Assembly: GCF_900156725.1 (NCBI RefSeq)
Contig: NZ_FTOI01000008.1
Span: 105,439-169,438, forward strand
From: Kaistella chaponensis
GTDB lineage: Bacteria; Bacteroidota; Bacteroidia; Flavobacteriales; Weeksellaceae
DNA length: 64,000 nt
Reading direction: 5' to 3'
Part shown: in pieces, positions 27,487 to 37,465 of the stretch
Layout of the letters: each line of letters begins with the position of its first letter
Numbering within the stretch: position 1 is the first letter of the stretch
The notes under the pieces: generated by a model
The model's input: the letters and a program-made list of their open reading frames with translations, nothing else
The model's database searches: none
Told to the model about the DNA's origin: nothing
Position numbers and translations under genes: made by a program

Positions 27487-30400
27487 ATGGAAAATGCTAT
27501 AGTAAAGATAATATCAAACAAACTTTTTGAAACTTTCTATGTAGATGAATTAAAATATGGAAAGCAACAGGATGATGGTAGTTATAAACTTATCAAAGGT
27601 AAAATTACTCCAGTTACTATTCAGAATATGATTAATAAGCAAGAAAGCTTACTGACATATCAGGAACTGCATGTGGTTGATACTGCTTTGGTAAAATGGA
27701 TTTGTATCGATTTAGATATTTCAAAAAGAGAAATTGATAACAATGATGTTAATGCTGATAATCTTAGAGCTGTCAAGAAAACAGCAGATGTTATAAGTGG
27801 TTTTCTAGACTCAGTTCATATTTCTCATTTAATGGAATTCTCTGGTAGAAGAGGATTTCATATTTGGGTTATTTTTGATTGCTTAATTACGAAGGAGGAT
27901 GCTTATTACTTTATAAATTATATCTATTCAAATGTAAAAGATAATTTTGAGGATAACATTATTGCAGATTTATTTCCCAAAATACCTTTTGTTAATAGAA
28001 ATTCAAAAGGTATTGGATATGGTATAAAGCTCCCTTTATCTCAAAATAAAGGGAGTGGTAAACTTTCGTTCTTTTTAAATAAAAATGAAAATTTTGATGT
28101 AATCCAAAGCAATTGGATAGAAAAAGCTAATCCTGAGTTCCTCCAGAAACAACTTGAAATATTAAAAGAGGTTGATTTCGTTACTTCAGAAAAAATCGAA
28201 CTTTTAACTAAAAAATACAAAGAAAAAAAACCATACCTCCAATCTATAAGTAGATCCAGAAAAGTAGTTTCGACACTTTTAGAAAATATTAGCTTGGATG
28301 ATATTCTTACCTCTCTGAGAAAATGTGAAAATTTGAATGTCATTCTAAAAGATTTTGAAAAAGGACTTGGGAACAAAGAGAGAGGAATCCTTGTAGGTTT
28401 ATTAGGACAACTAAAGACTCCCAACAATCCGGAATTTGGCAAGAATATTTTATTAGAACTTTTTTCAAAAATTAAAGGTTTTAATAAAGAGATTACTTTA
28501 AAAAAGTTAGAGACTTACAAATATTTCAAACCAATTACATGCAGAAGTTTGGGGAACTGTTCTTTTTGTAAAGAACAGTCTATAAACTCACCAGTTGAGT
28601 TAATAGATGGAATTCTTTTACAATTACTACCTTCTTTTACTATACAAAATATTGATAGAGATATTTTTAATAAAATTCAATTATCATTACTGAATTATTC
28701 AATGAAGAATGATGAAGTCCCATTATATTCGCAATTAGAAGCTATCAAACATTTGGAATTTGAGGAAATAAACAAATACATTTCTGATATTTATAATAAT
28801 AAATTGTTACTTAAAGTAGATTCTTTTAAATTTCAGCGAAATGAAGTAACAAAAATTAGAAATTTATATAATATTGATCCAATTAATAACTTTGTGTCAG
28901 TTTATTTCACATTTGTTCTAAATAATTTATTTTTTAGTGAAATTTCAAATAATTCTTATGGTTACGAATTTTCGCCTAGCTTTTACAAGCATAATATATT
29001 TAACAATTGGTTCTATAATTGGGCTAAATATACTAGAAGTATAGAAAATGTTCTCTTCGGTATTGAATACGAAGAATATTTCGTACTTAAGGTTGATATC
29101 AAGAGCTTTTATGATAAAATTGATTTGAAAAGGTTGAAAATTAAGTTGTTTGAAGAGGCTCCAATTGGAATTAAAATGAAATTAGATGAATTAGATGAAG
29201 AAAGTGTAGATAATTATAAATCGATAATCGATTTTCAAATAGAATTAGCAAGTAAAACAACAGATGAAAATAAAAAGGGACTACCACAAGGTCCTGCCTT
29301 TGCAAGATATTTAGCCGAAATCTATTTATTAGGACTTGATGATTTAATAGAAAATAAATTTATAAAGGATCAGAAGAGAGAGTTTTATAATCGATTTGTA
29401 GATGATGTTTTTATTTTTGTCGAATCTGAAGAAAGAGCTAAAGATTTGTTTAAAAACATTAAAGGTTGGCTTTCCATAAACGGTTTGGAATTAAATGATC
29501 ATAAAACAAAAATAGTTAATGTAAAAGAATATAAAGATTCTGGCGAATATCATAAATTTAAAGATGACGTAAAATACGATATTAACCATGCTAATAAAAA
29601 TAAGTCTTTGTTGTCTGAAATTGAAATCCAAGAAGCAATATCTAAGCTTGAAACTTTAACTGAGGACGTAAAATTTGGCTTAAAAGATAACTTAAGATTT
29701 TTTTATAATAATTTTAAGGATAGTAATAGATTGAATTTTATTAGAAAAAAAATGGCTGACGTATTACCTTTTAGTGATAATGGTAGAGGTACTTTATATC
29801 TAATTTTTTATAGCAATTTATTATCAAATTTCCCCAATCAATTTTGGAATATCTCAAATAAAATTAATAAAGTTAACGGTCTATCGTTAACCCATTACCT
29901 AAATACAATTTTACTTAATGAGGAAATATTGACAACAAGATTAAATGAAATTGACTCTTTAATAAAATCTGTATATCTAAAGGAAGATTTAACCGAAGCA
30001 GATAAATTACTGATTGTAATACTTAAATTTAAAACAAATAACCAAACCGATTTAAATTATTCAGATAAGATCATGAATGCAGCATTACAAACCCCAGGTC
30101 TAAAATTCGGAATTGAAAATTGGGCAACTATTGAAGAGGAACTTCGTGTTCTTGATGATTTAGATTTTCTTGTACAATTAAATCAGATAATTATAAAGCA
30201 AGATTTTACGAAAGAATTTTTGAATGAACTTGCTGACTACTCCTTTGTAAGATTTTCAGAATGGAAAAGTTCTAATAAAGATTTTATTAACCAAGAATTG
30301 GTTTTAAGGCTTTATTACCAAAACATAACCTTTTTAACCCTTTTTTGTGAATCTGAATACTCCAATGTGGGTCCGTCATGGGAACTATTGTTAGATGTCT

Positions 30401-33066
30401 CCATTAAGATAGGTCAGTTGAGTGATAACAAACATAAATTTAATTGGATTGATAAGATAGAATCGTTTAGTTATACAGATTTCTCGAAGAATAGCTACAC
30501 ACTCATTCTTTCTAATAAGGCTGGATCATCTTTGGGTAATAGTTCATGTGAAAATGAATTTTTAGACCAATATAGAAATTTATTAATTGTTTTACTTTTT
30601 AATAAGGATAAGGCAGCTGGTTCGGTTCATTTTCAGAAGGATGTTTTGGAGAATATCGATTCTGAAAATTCTTTGTTTTTTCAATGGGTTTCTAATCCTA
30701 ATGCTAATCTTTATCCTGATCTACAGGAGGATGTTTGTTTAAAAAATATCGCATTGAACGGAATTATTGTCTTGAAAAATGAAAATAAGTTTTTTGTAAA
30801 AAATATTTATCAAAGTATCACAATAGATAATTATAATTATTTAAATATTGATCCAAAATATTCAGATAAAAATGAGATAGAATACGATGTACCATCAACT
30901 CGAATTAAAGATGCACTCAAGAAACCAAATTTTATTGAATTCATAAAGTCTCTTAGTGAAGTGGTAACTTCCCATGAAGGATTTAGAAAAGATTATAGAT
31001 CTAATTATCCATATTTCTATAGACCATTTGATTGTATTGGTAGTCTTCCGGCAGTTCCTTTCTACTCTGACGCTCTGAGCGTAGTGAATTCTGTTGGTGA
31101 AATTGTAGAGCTGAATATTTCTTCTTATTGGAAAGGATTGCTAGATGTAATGAAAATATCAGAAATAGCTAATATAAAATTAGAAGAAAGTAGTTCAAAA
31201 TTTAATTTCAAGGTTAAAGATATAAATGAAAGATTTTTTCCAGTTTCACCACTAATTATAGATTCTGACGAATCAAAAATTAATTTTATAAAATTATTCG
31301 CTAAAAATATTAATTCTGATATTAAAACCATTTTTCAATATCAATATAATTGGTGTAGTACTGTTTTAATATTATGTGGAGAATTAAAAAATTCAAACGA
31401 CCTTATCATCAATTATCTGAAAATACATTTTGAAACTTATGATGGCAATAATGTAGCTGAGGATTTATTGTTTTCAGTAGACGAAACTTTAGCTCCTAAA
31501 AAAGATTCTTTAGAAGAATTTTTTAACACCATATTGAGCTCAGTAAACATTTTTCAAAATCAAGTTCATCTTGGTAAATTTGACATTCTAGAAATAATTA
31601 CTACTTATATCTTAGATAAATTAGAAGTAAATTCTGCGGAACATCTTCCTGTAAATAAATCAGAGCTAATTAATTCTACAGTTCATATTAAGAAAAGTGA
31701 CGACCCTTTTACTAAAAAGAGTACGTTTGCACTTTACATAAATGATCAAGAGTATAACACAGATAATGCTTTTCTATTCGATCACTATTCTCAAAAATTT
31801 CAGCTAGAATCATTGGAAGATCTTTCTGACAAAATAAAAGGTACAGAATATTTTGTTGCAAAAAATAAAGCTACAGTATTCATTTATGCACCAGAATTAG
31901 AATTTGTAAAATGTTACGAAAGGATAAATATCAGGAAAAATACACTTTATGACAAACTTTATTCGCATGTCGAAGATTTACCACCTAACAACGAAGAATA
32001 TTTAAGTTTATTTCCTTTTAATTCTAGATACACAAATATTAAAAATATTGTCGAAGGAAGCGGTAAATTAGAAATAATTAAAGAGAAACTAGGAATACAT
32101 CTTAAAGCATCATTTAATATTACAAATAGAATAATAAATTGGCTCTTATTATTTAACGAAGAGACTACCGATGGTAGCAATCTTAAAAAATACATGGATG
32201 AGAATGGAATAGAATTTCCCACTCTTTACGAATCAATTTTAAGCGTTTTAGCGAATCATAGTTCTGTTTCCCAAAATCATATTGATTTTTTTAAAGAGAA
32301 GATCGGTGATTATAATGTAGACAGCAATGCTATATTGTTACCTATTAAAGATAGTCTCAGCGACGCTAATGGCTTAAAGCGATTATTTGATAAGTCAGGC
32401 TTTCACGATAGAGATTTCAATTGGCAAAAGCAATTTGATAATTTATGTGGGGATCATAGTTTTAAAGAGTTAGTTATTATCACTGATGTTGCAATTTCAG
32501 GATCACAGACAAAAAAAGCTTTCGACTATTATTTAAAGTCAGATCATAAAGACAAAGACCAGTTATTAGAATTTAATGAAACAAAACCTGGTAAGAGAAA
32601 ATCTCCAAAAGAAGAAAAGTACTTTTTGTTTACTACGCTTGAAAAATGTGAAAAATTTAAAAGTAATATATCTCAATTTGAAAAATTATTATTTGTCTCT
32701 CCATTAATGACTCAGAAGTTCAAGGAAAATATTGAAGATTATTTTAAAAGCATTAACCCTCACCTGTCATTTGAATACGAAGGAGAAATTTTGGCCGAGG
32801 AGTTTTACGAGTTTGGAAAATGCAAAATGAACAATGTTCATAGAGCGTTATTCAAAACATTGGTAAATGATGTTGAATTAATCAACAAATTATTTGACTA
32901 TGGAATTAAGTACAATGAAAATTATTATAAGAGAAGCTTGGAGGAATTTGATAAAACTAATCTAATTTTGAGAATCCAGTCACTACCTTCAAAACATATC
33001 CGACTATTTTCTTTAAAACCACGGCGTGGGGGAACATCTTTGTTAGACTATATTGATAATTGGTAA
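27487..33066 (+). CDS. Archaeo-eukaryotic-type primase fused to reverse transcriptase, with PRTase-like C-terminus
   Basis: An 1859-residue protein. Residues about 60-200 show primase (AEP) motifs: WICIDLDIS with Asp75 and Asp77, SGRRGFHIWVIF with His125, and GYGIKLPLSQNKGSG. A CRSLGNCSFC cysteine cluster follows near 355-364. The reverse transcriptase is at about 500-690: VLKVDIKSFYD (motif A), GLPQGPAFARYLAEIYL (motif B), YNRFVDDVFIF with catalytic FVDD at 637-640 (motif C), and NDHKTKIV. A long helical region of unknown fold (about 700-1600) leads to ELVIITDVAISGSQTKKAF (about 1660-1678), resembling the PRPP loop of phosphoribosyltransferases of the conflict-associated type, and a terminal RRGGTSLLDYIDNW. 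Primase-RT fusions occur among defence-associated RTs (I recall UG10/DRT7). A role in phage defence is inferred from architecture and location. Confidence 0.85.
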   Translation: MENAIVKIISNKLFETFYVDELKYGKQQDDGSYKLIKGKITPVTIQNMINKQESLLTYQELHVVDTALVKWICIDLDISKREIDNNDVNADNLRAVKKTADVISGFLDSVHISHLMEFSGRRGFHIWVIFDCLITKEDAYYFINYIYSNVKDNFEDNIIADLFPKIPFVNRNSKGIGYGIKLPLSQNKGSGKLSFFLNKNENFDVIQSNWIEKANPEFLQKQLEILKEVDFVTSEKIELLTKKYKEKKPYLQSISRSRKVVSTLLENISLDDILTSLRKCENLNVILKDFEKGLGNKERGILVGLLGQLKTPNNPEFGKNILLELFSKIKGFNKEITLKKLETYKYFKPITCRSLGNCSFCKEQSINSPVELIDGILLQLLPSFTIQNIDRDIFNKIQLSLLNYSMKNDEVPLYSQLEAIKHLEFEEINKYISDIYNNKLLLKVDSFKFQRNEVTKIRNLYNIDPINNFVSVYFTFVLNNLFFSEISNNSYGYEFSPSFYKHNIFNNWFYNWAKYTRSIENVLFGIEYEEYFVLKVDIKSFYDKIDLKRLKIKLFEEAPIGIKMKLDELDEESVDNYKSIIDFQIELASKTTDENKKGLPQGPAFARYLAEIYLLGLDDLIENKFIKDQKREFYNRFVDDVFIFVESEERAKDLFKNIKGWLSINGLELNDHKTKIVNVKEYKDSGEYHKFKDDVKYDINHANKNKSLLSEIEIQEAISKLETLTEDVKFGLKDNLRFFYNNFKDSNRLNFIRKKMADVLPFSDNGRGTLYLIFYSNLLSNFPNQFWNISNKINKVNGLSLTHYLNTILLNEEILTTRLNEIDSLIKSVYLKEDLTEADKLLIVILKFKTNNQTDLNYSDKIMNAALQTPGLKFGIENWATIEEELRVLDDLDFLVQLNQIIIKQDFTKEFLNELADYSFVRFSEWKSSNKDFINQELVLRLYYQNITFLTLFCESEYSNVGPSWELLLDVSIKIGQLSDNKHKFNWIDKIESFSYTDFSKNSYTLILSNKAGSSLGNSSCENEFLDQYRNLLIVLLFNKDKAAGSVHFQKDVLENIDSENSLFFQWVSNPNANLYPDLQEDVCLKNIALNGIIVLKNENKFFVKNIYQSITIDNYNYLNIDPKYSDKNEIEYDVPSTRIKDALKKPNFIEFIKSLSEVVTSHEGFRKDYRSNYPYFYRPFDCIGSLPAVPFYSDALSVVNSVGEIVELNISSYWKGLLDVMKISEIANIKLEESSSKFNFKVKDINERFFPVSPLIIDSDESKINFIKLFAKNINSDIKTIFQYQYNWCSTVLILCGELKNSNDLIINYLKIHFETYDGNNVAEDLLFSVDETLAPKKDSLEEFFNTILSSVNIFQNQVHLGKFDILEIITTYILDKLEVNSAEHLPVNKSELINSTVHIKKSDDPFTKKSTFALYINDQEYNTDNAFLFDHYSQKFQLESLEDLSDKIKGTEYFVAKNKATVFIYAPELEFVKCYERINIRKNTLYDKLYSHVEDLPPNNEEYLSLFPFNSRYTNIKNIVEGSGKLEIIKEKLGIHLKASFNITNRIINWLLLFNEETTDGSNLKKYMDENGIEFPTLYESILSVLANHSSVSQNHIDFFKEKIGDYNVDSNAILLPIKDSLSDANGLKRLFDKSGFHDRDFNWQKQFDNLCGDHSFKELVIITDVAISGSQTKKAFDYYLKSDHKDKDQLLEFNETKPGKRKSPKEEKYFLFTTLEKCEKFKSNISQFEKLLFVSPLMTQKFKENIEDYFKSINPHLSFEYEGEILAEEFYEFGKCKMNNVHRALFKTLVNDVELINKLFDYGIKYNENYYKRSLEEFDKTNLILRIQSLPSKHIRLFSLKPRRGGTSLLDYIDNW

Positions 33067-33480
33067 ACGTAAGTGATGCTCGTGTACCTTTTCAGTTTAG
33101 ACATTTAGTAAATTGTCATTTGGTTTTTGATAAAACTTTAATTCGATTAGGAAGAATATTATTTTTCAAGATGGGGATGAGATTCCCTTATGATGTATGT
33201 AATGATACGGAGATCAAATTGGTATTTAAAATTAAAATATTAAAAAATATATTCTTGTTTCAGGATTGTAGGATAATAGCTTTTTAAACATATGGTTATT
33301 AAGGATCTTTAGAAATCAGGTGAGGCGTTTAGCGTACGACAACATTAAAAACAAATATTTCCGGTAGCGCTTATTTCCTCCATCCGAGTTCTGTCAAATT
33401 GAAAAAGGTGAATTCCCCTGTCAGGTGGAAAGTTAGGATGAAATCGATTTGTTATAAATTTATAATCTAAATATTAAAAT
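33067..33480. other. Non-coding gap of about 410 nt between the primase-RT gene and the next module
   Basis: No convincing protein is encoded; a 75-codon frame at 33060-33287 overlaps the RT stop codon, has no recognisable sequence and no ribosome-binding site. The stretch 33320-33440 is visibly richer in G and C than its surroundings, with short complementary patches (for example TTTCCTCCA and TGGAAAG). It could hold a structured RNA or the remains of a promoter region for the next operon. No specific fold is claimed. Confidence 0.4.
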
Positions 33481-33864
33481 ATGATAATTACAACAGCATT
33501 GGTAACGACATTTTTACTGAAATTAGGTGAGAAGGGATTGGAAAAAGCATTTGAAACAGGTGGAGAAAAAATTTCGGAAAATTCTATAAATTGGATAAAA
33601 GGGCTCTTTTTTAAAGATGGAAAACCTAAAAAAGCATTAAAGGAACTTCAAGATGAGCCGGATAACAAAGGGAAACAGGAAATAGCAAAAAGTATTTTTG
33701 AGAATAGTATTGAAGAGAACGGAGAGAACATGAAATATTTTGAAGAGTTAGTTGAAAAACTTCATCAAATACAAAACACAACATCATATAGTAAAAATAT
33801 TGTAACAGGAAATATTACTTCTGGCGGTAGTTCTATAGTAGGTGATGGAAATGTAATAAATTAA
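33481..33864 (+). CDS. Small protein with C-terminal glycine/asparagine-rich signalling-type motif
   Basis: A 127-residue protein of unknown family. Residues 1-24 form an amphipathic, largely hydrophobic helix (MIITTALVTTFLLKLGEKGL). Residues 25-100 are a charged helical region. The last 24 residues (SKNIVTGNITSGG, then SSIVGDGNVIN) form two short beta-arch-like repeats. The same motif, ungapped, opens the next protein: 10 of 24 positions are identical, including N-I-V, I, G, I, G-x-G-N and I. The genes are 5 nt apart. The layout, a helical domain that could disturb membranes plus a matched short motif on a neighbouring large protein, resembles bacterial amyloid signalling pairs. Function is inference. 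Confidence 0.75.
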   Translation: MIITTALVTTFLLKLGEKGLEKAFETGGEKISENSINWIKGLFFKDGKPKKALKELQDEPDNKGKQEIAKSIFENSIEENGENMKYFEELVEKLHQIQNTTSYSKNIVTGNITSGGSSIVGDGNVIN

Positions 33865-33869
33865 TAATT

Positions 33870-36800
33870 ATGAATAATAATATTGTTAGTGCCCCTATTA
33901 ATGCAGGAGAAAATGCCATTATTGGCAATGGAAATACTATAATCCAAAATTTTATTAGTGGATTAGATATTTTATTGGGTGAGTACAAAGACCAACTAAC
34001 AAATATTTCAAATTTACTCAATGAATTTAAACCCAAAACTGCCTTAAATTTATTACAAGATATCGAATACCGAATAAAAGATAAAGAAATTGCTCAAAAA
34101 GAGCTTTTATCTGGCAAGATCTTTTATTTAAAGGGTTTGTGTAAATCAGAAGTTGAAACCTTTAGAAAAGAAGATTCCGCAAAAGATTTTGTCAAAGCGT
34201 ACAACATAAATAAGAATGATAATACTTTCAGAGATAGGGCTTGCATTGAATACTTAAATTTACAAGAAAATGAAAAAGCAAATTCTTTAGCAGAAGAAAT
34301 TTTAAAGGTTGATGAATTTAACGTTGCAGCATGGTATGTAAAATGTGTTTTGTCGGAAGATTTGCTTACTACTCTAAAATTAGTTCCTAAAAATTTAAGA
34401 GATAATGCTGATTTCAGTAATTCTTTAGTATTTAGAATTATCCGTATGGATGAATTTAATTCTTTTGACGATTTAAAAAAATATAATATTGAGTATAAGG
34501 TCAGTATGGGCGAGTTTAAAGAATTAATATTTGCAAATAAACTCAAATGGATTATTAATATTGATTTGCTGATAAATAAATTTTTTTCGGAGTTTCCCTT
34601 GAGATACATTTCAGGAGAAAAATTAATCATTGAAAATAATGCAAGTATGCAAAATGCACTTGAATTACTTGACAAATATGTTTTAACATTAGATAAAACA
34701 GAACTTTCTGATTGTATAACACCATATAAATTTTATTACCACTATTTAAAGTATCTGATAAAGAATGATAAAGAAGATTATTTAGCATTATTTAAAAATT
34801 ATAATAATTTACAAGAAATGCACTGGTCTTTAACTGTGTGCTTATGTCAGGTTCTCAATCATAATAAAAAATTTGAAGATACATTAAAAGTCTTAGATGA
34901 GTATTTAATCAAAGGCGGAGAAGATATTGTTGAATACTATATTTTTAAAGCAGTTGTTTTAGATGCTTTAGAAAAATATAAGGACGTTGAAAAAATCTTT
35001 TTACACTATTTGAATTTGAAAGAAACTTTAGATGAAAGAACGGTTTTAAATATTTTTTATACTTTCTTTAATATTCAAAAAAAATACGCTGATAAGAATT
35101 TATTTGAAAGAGAGTACAATGAGATGATGAATAAAACATATTATTTCCCAGAACTAAAAGAACTTGCAGATTTAACAATAAAAATAGATTTTTTAGAAGA
35201 AAAAGGAGAAGATATAAAGCGACGCTTAAAAGAAATAAATGTCAATAGTTTCACATTATTAGGTTGCAAAACACTTCTTGCAAGAAATTTTGAAGGTTTA
35301 GGATTAAGAAAAGATGCAATTACATGTTTGGAAACTTTTGTAGACAAAAGCAAAATAACTGAAGAATTGCGACTATATATTCATTTTTTAATTGAGCAAT
35401 TATATGATAAAAATGATACTGAAAGAAGATATCAAGAATTATTAAAATTATTAGAGTTCTGGAGAAAGAATAATGATTATGTAGATGAACAGTTGTTATT
35501 AGTAGAGCGTAACCTTTTTATGGATATTAATGATCTAGAAAATCTTATAATTATTGACGGTTTGCTTAATAAGTTTTTTCCTGAAAATGAGCAATACCAA
35601 TTTTTTGTTTTATTAACTCTGGATAAAATGGGGAATTTTGAACAACTAAAAGGGATTTCAGAAACTTTAAAAACAAATTTTGAAAATGAAATTTTAGGAG
35701 TAAATATTTCAATTCTTCTTTTAAGAAATAAAATCAATACACCGAAGGCATTCTCTATTTTATTTAATTTGGCGAAACATAAAAGTAATACTAATGCGCG
35801 TAGATCGTACTTTACACACTCCACAATTTTCACAGAGTACCTTGAAAAGTATGAAGAAGCAAAAATTGGGAATTGGGTTGTTTATAAAGTTGATGAATTA
35901 ATAGACAAGATAAAAATAGATAAAGATGAAGGGTTACAAGGGAGGTTTTTAGGAAAGAAAGTTGGAGATGAGTTTATTGAAATCTCAAAGATTTCAGGAA
36001 ATACTAAAAACATCGAAATTATAGAAATTTACAATGATGCAATGAAATTGTTTAGAGATATAACTGAGGAGGCCTATAATCCAATAAATGAACTTGGTTT
36101 TGAATCTATGAAACTACCTGAAAATATTGAGGACTTAGAAACTTTTTTAAAAAATCAATTTGGAGCGCATGGAACTGAACAAAAAAATTATATAGACGAA
36201 TCTTTGAACGAATATTATAATTCAGCCAAAGGATTTATTGAAATTACTAAAGCGGTTTTTAAGGACGATTTTATCGATGCTTATAATCATCTTACTTTAA
36301 ATTTAGGATCTAAATATACTACTATTCCGAGTTCGTTAACTAATAATTATTTTGCTGAGGATTTCGGTTTAGATTTTAGTACATTATTATTATTTTACAA
36401 TTTAGCAACAGATTTCGAATTTAAGTTTATTCATAAATTTAAAATTTCATTTCAGATAAAATTAGAACTTGATAGGAAAATTCAAGAATTAAAAGTTTCT
36501 CCAGTTTCAACGCTTTCTGTCAATATAACGCTTGATCGAGTGGAAAAATTTATGTATCCCGACGATATAAATGAAATAAGAATTGAATACTTGGAAAAAG
36601 TACTTTTATGGGTAAATAATAATTGTATTGTGGATAAAGTAATTGAAAAACTTGAGTTATATCCCAAATTAAGAGAAAACGAGAATAAATTTGATTCAGA
36701 TTTCACCAAATTGCTTGTTGATTTAATGTATATGTCCTCAAGGCTAGATTTTAGATTGATTAGTAGTGATTCATTTATATTGATTAATAACTACAAGAGT

Positions 36801-37262
36801 AATATTTATACTAATATTTTAAATCCGGAAAAATATCTTAAAACATATTATTCAGAAAAGTGCGACGAAATATTTTATCGGCAACTTTTAAAATGGAATT
36901 ATAGTGGGATTGATATTAATTTTGGTGTTTTGAAAAATGAATTTGTTGATTTCCTTGCGGGAAAAGATAATTGTTATTCTAAAGCCGTAGATAATTTACA
37001 GTTCTCTCTGCATTCAAATCCGAAAATAATTTATACCTGTAGTAAATTTTTGAAAGAAGTTTATTTGTTTAGTTCAATAACTATGGAGAATAAAAATAGA
37101 TATGCTTTCGATATTATTGCAAGTAGCTTTAATCAAATGCCAATTAAGTTAATAAAGATTTATGAGGTTACAATTAGATCTGAATTTAAATTGTTGGGCA
37201 ATTATTTTGATGAGGTTCTTGTAACATTTGGAGAAGTTAAAAAATTGTACGGTTTAAATTGA
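33870..37262 (+). CDS. TPR-GreAB-C-PIN conflict-system protein with N-terminal matched motif
   Basis: An 1130-residue protein. Residues 1-25 (NNNIVSAPINAGE, NAIIGNGNTII) repeat the motif at the C-terminus of the preceding small protein. About 40-640 is a long helical array of TPR type (for example KYKDVEKIFLHYLNL, LARNFEGLGLRKDAITCLETF). A GreA/B C-terminal-like beta domain follows, with GRFLGKKVGDEFIEI near 690-704. A PIN-type RNase domain is indicated by GLDFSTLLLFYNLA (Asp about 835) and SRLDFRLISSDSFILIN (acidic residue about 967). This order matches the TPR-GreAB-C-PIN proteins described in NTP-dependent bacterial conflict systems. I see no ATPase P-loop. Probably an RNA-cleaving effector that the TPR array holds inactive until triggered. 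Confidence 0.8.
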   Translation: MNNNIVSAPINAGENAIIGNGNTIIQNFISGLDILLGEYKDQLTNISNLLNEFKPKTALNLLQDIEYRIKDKEIAQKELLSGKIFYLKGLCKSEVETFRKEDSAKDFVKAYNINKNDNTFRDRACIEYLNLQENEKANSLAEEILKVDEFNVAAWYVKCVLSEDLLTTLKLVPKNLRDNADFSNSLVFRIIRMDEFNSFDDLKKYNIEYKVSMGEFKELIFANKLKWIINIDLLINKFFSEFPLRYISGEKLIIENNASMQNALELLDKYVLTLDKTELSDCITPYKFYYHYLKYLIKNDKEDYLALFKNYNNLQEMHWSLTVCLCQVLNHNKKFEDTLKVLDEYLIKGGEDIVEYYIFKAVVLDALEKYKDVEKIFLHYLNLKETLDERTVLNIFYTFFNIQKKYADKNLFEREYNEMMNKTYYFPELKELADLTIKIDFLEEKGEDIKRRLKEINVNSFTLLGCKTLLARNFEGLGLRKDAITCLETFVDKSKITEELRLYIHFLIEQLYDKNDTERRYQELLKLLEFWRKNNDYVDEQLLLVERNLFMDINDLENLIIIDGLLNKFFPENEQYQFFVLLTLDKMGNFEQLKGISETLKTNFENEILGVNISILLLRNKINTPKAFSILFNLAKHKSNTNARRSYFTHSTIFTEYLEKYEEAKIGNWVVYKVDELIDKIKIDKDEGLQGRFLGKKVGDEFIEISKISGNTKNIEIIEIYNDAMKLFRDITEEAYNPINELGFESMKLPENIEDLETFLKNQFGAHGTEQKNYIDESLNEYYNSAKGFIEITKAVFKDDFIDAYNHLTLNLGSKYTTIPSSLTNNYFAEDFGLDFSTLLLFYNLATDFEFKFIHKFKISFQIKLELDRKIQELKVSPVSTLSVNITLDRVEKFMYPDDINEIRIEYLEKVLLWVNNNCIVDKVIEKLELYPKLRENENKFDSDFTKLLVDLMYMSSRLDFRLISSDSFILINNYKSNIYTNILNPEKYLKTYYSEKCDEIFYRQLLKWNYSGIDINFGVLKNEFVDFLAGKDNCYSKAVDNLQFSLHSNPKIIYTCSKFLKEVYLFSSITMENKNRYAFDIIASSFNQMPIKLIKIYEVTIRSEFKLLGNYFDEVLVTFGEVKKLYGLN

Positions 37263-37440
37263 AAATAAAATATTTGAAAATAAACAATACAAATTTTATA
37301 AAATGAGAGGCTAAATAAATTAGTTGGAGTTTTGTTTTTTTGCACTTCGAGACTATGGAGCCCATATTGTGTAATTCAGAAGAATACAAATTTTAAAAGA
37401 ATATTTATAAAAGCGTTCGATTAACTAAATCTTACCTAAT
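37263..37440. other. AT-rich right end of the element, no gene
   Basis: Between the TPR-PIN gene and the right arm repeat there is no coding signal, no hairpin with a T run for the plus strand and no insertion-sequence remnant. It contains TTGGAGTT at 37324, a weak echo of the attachment core. Confidence 0.5.
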
Positions 37441-37459
37441 TAGCACCTAAATTAGCACC
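37441..37459 (+). repeat. Right copy of 19-bp terminal repeat (candidate integrase arm site)
   Basis: TAGCACCTAAATTAGCACC, identical to 17038-17056 and in the same orientation, about 40 bp inside the right attachment core. Confidence 0.65.
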
Positions 37460-37465
37460 CACAAA

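Noticed and set aside
33060..33287. 75-codon open frame after the primase-RT gene
   Set aside because: It overlaps the RT stop codon, has no ribosome-binding site, and its composition resembles translated AT-rich non-coding DNA.
34124..34675. 183-codon minus-strand frame inside the TPR-GreAB-C-PIN gene
   Set aside because: Antisense shadow; Ser/Leu/Phe-rich, no recognisable features.
37263..37440. Remnant insertion sequence at the right end of the element
   Set aside because: No transposase fragment or terminal inverted repeat is visible; the stretch is plain AT-rich DNA.
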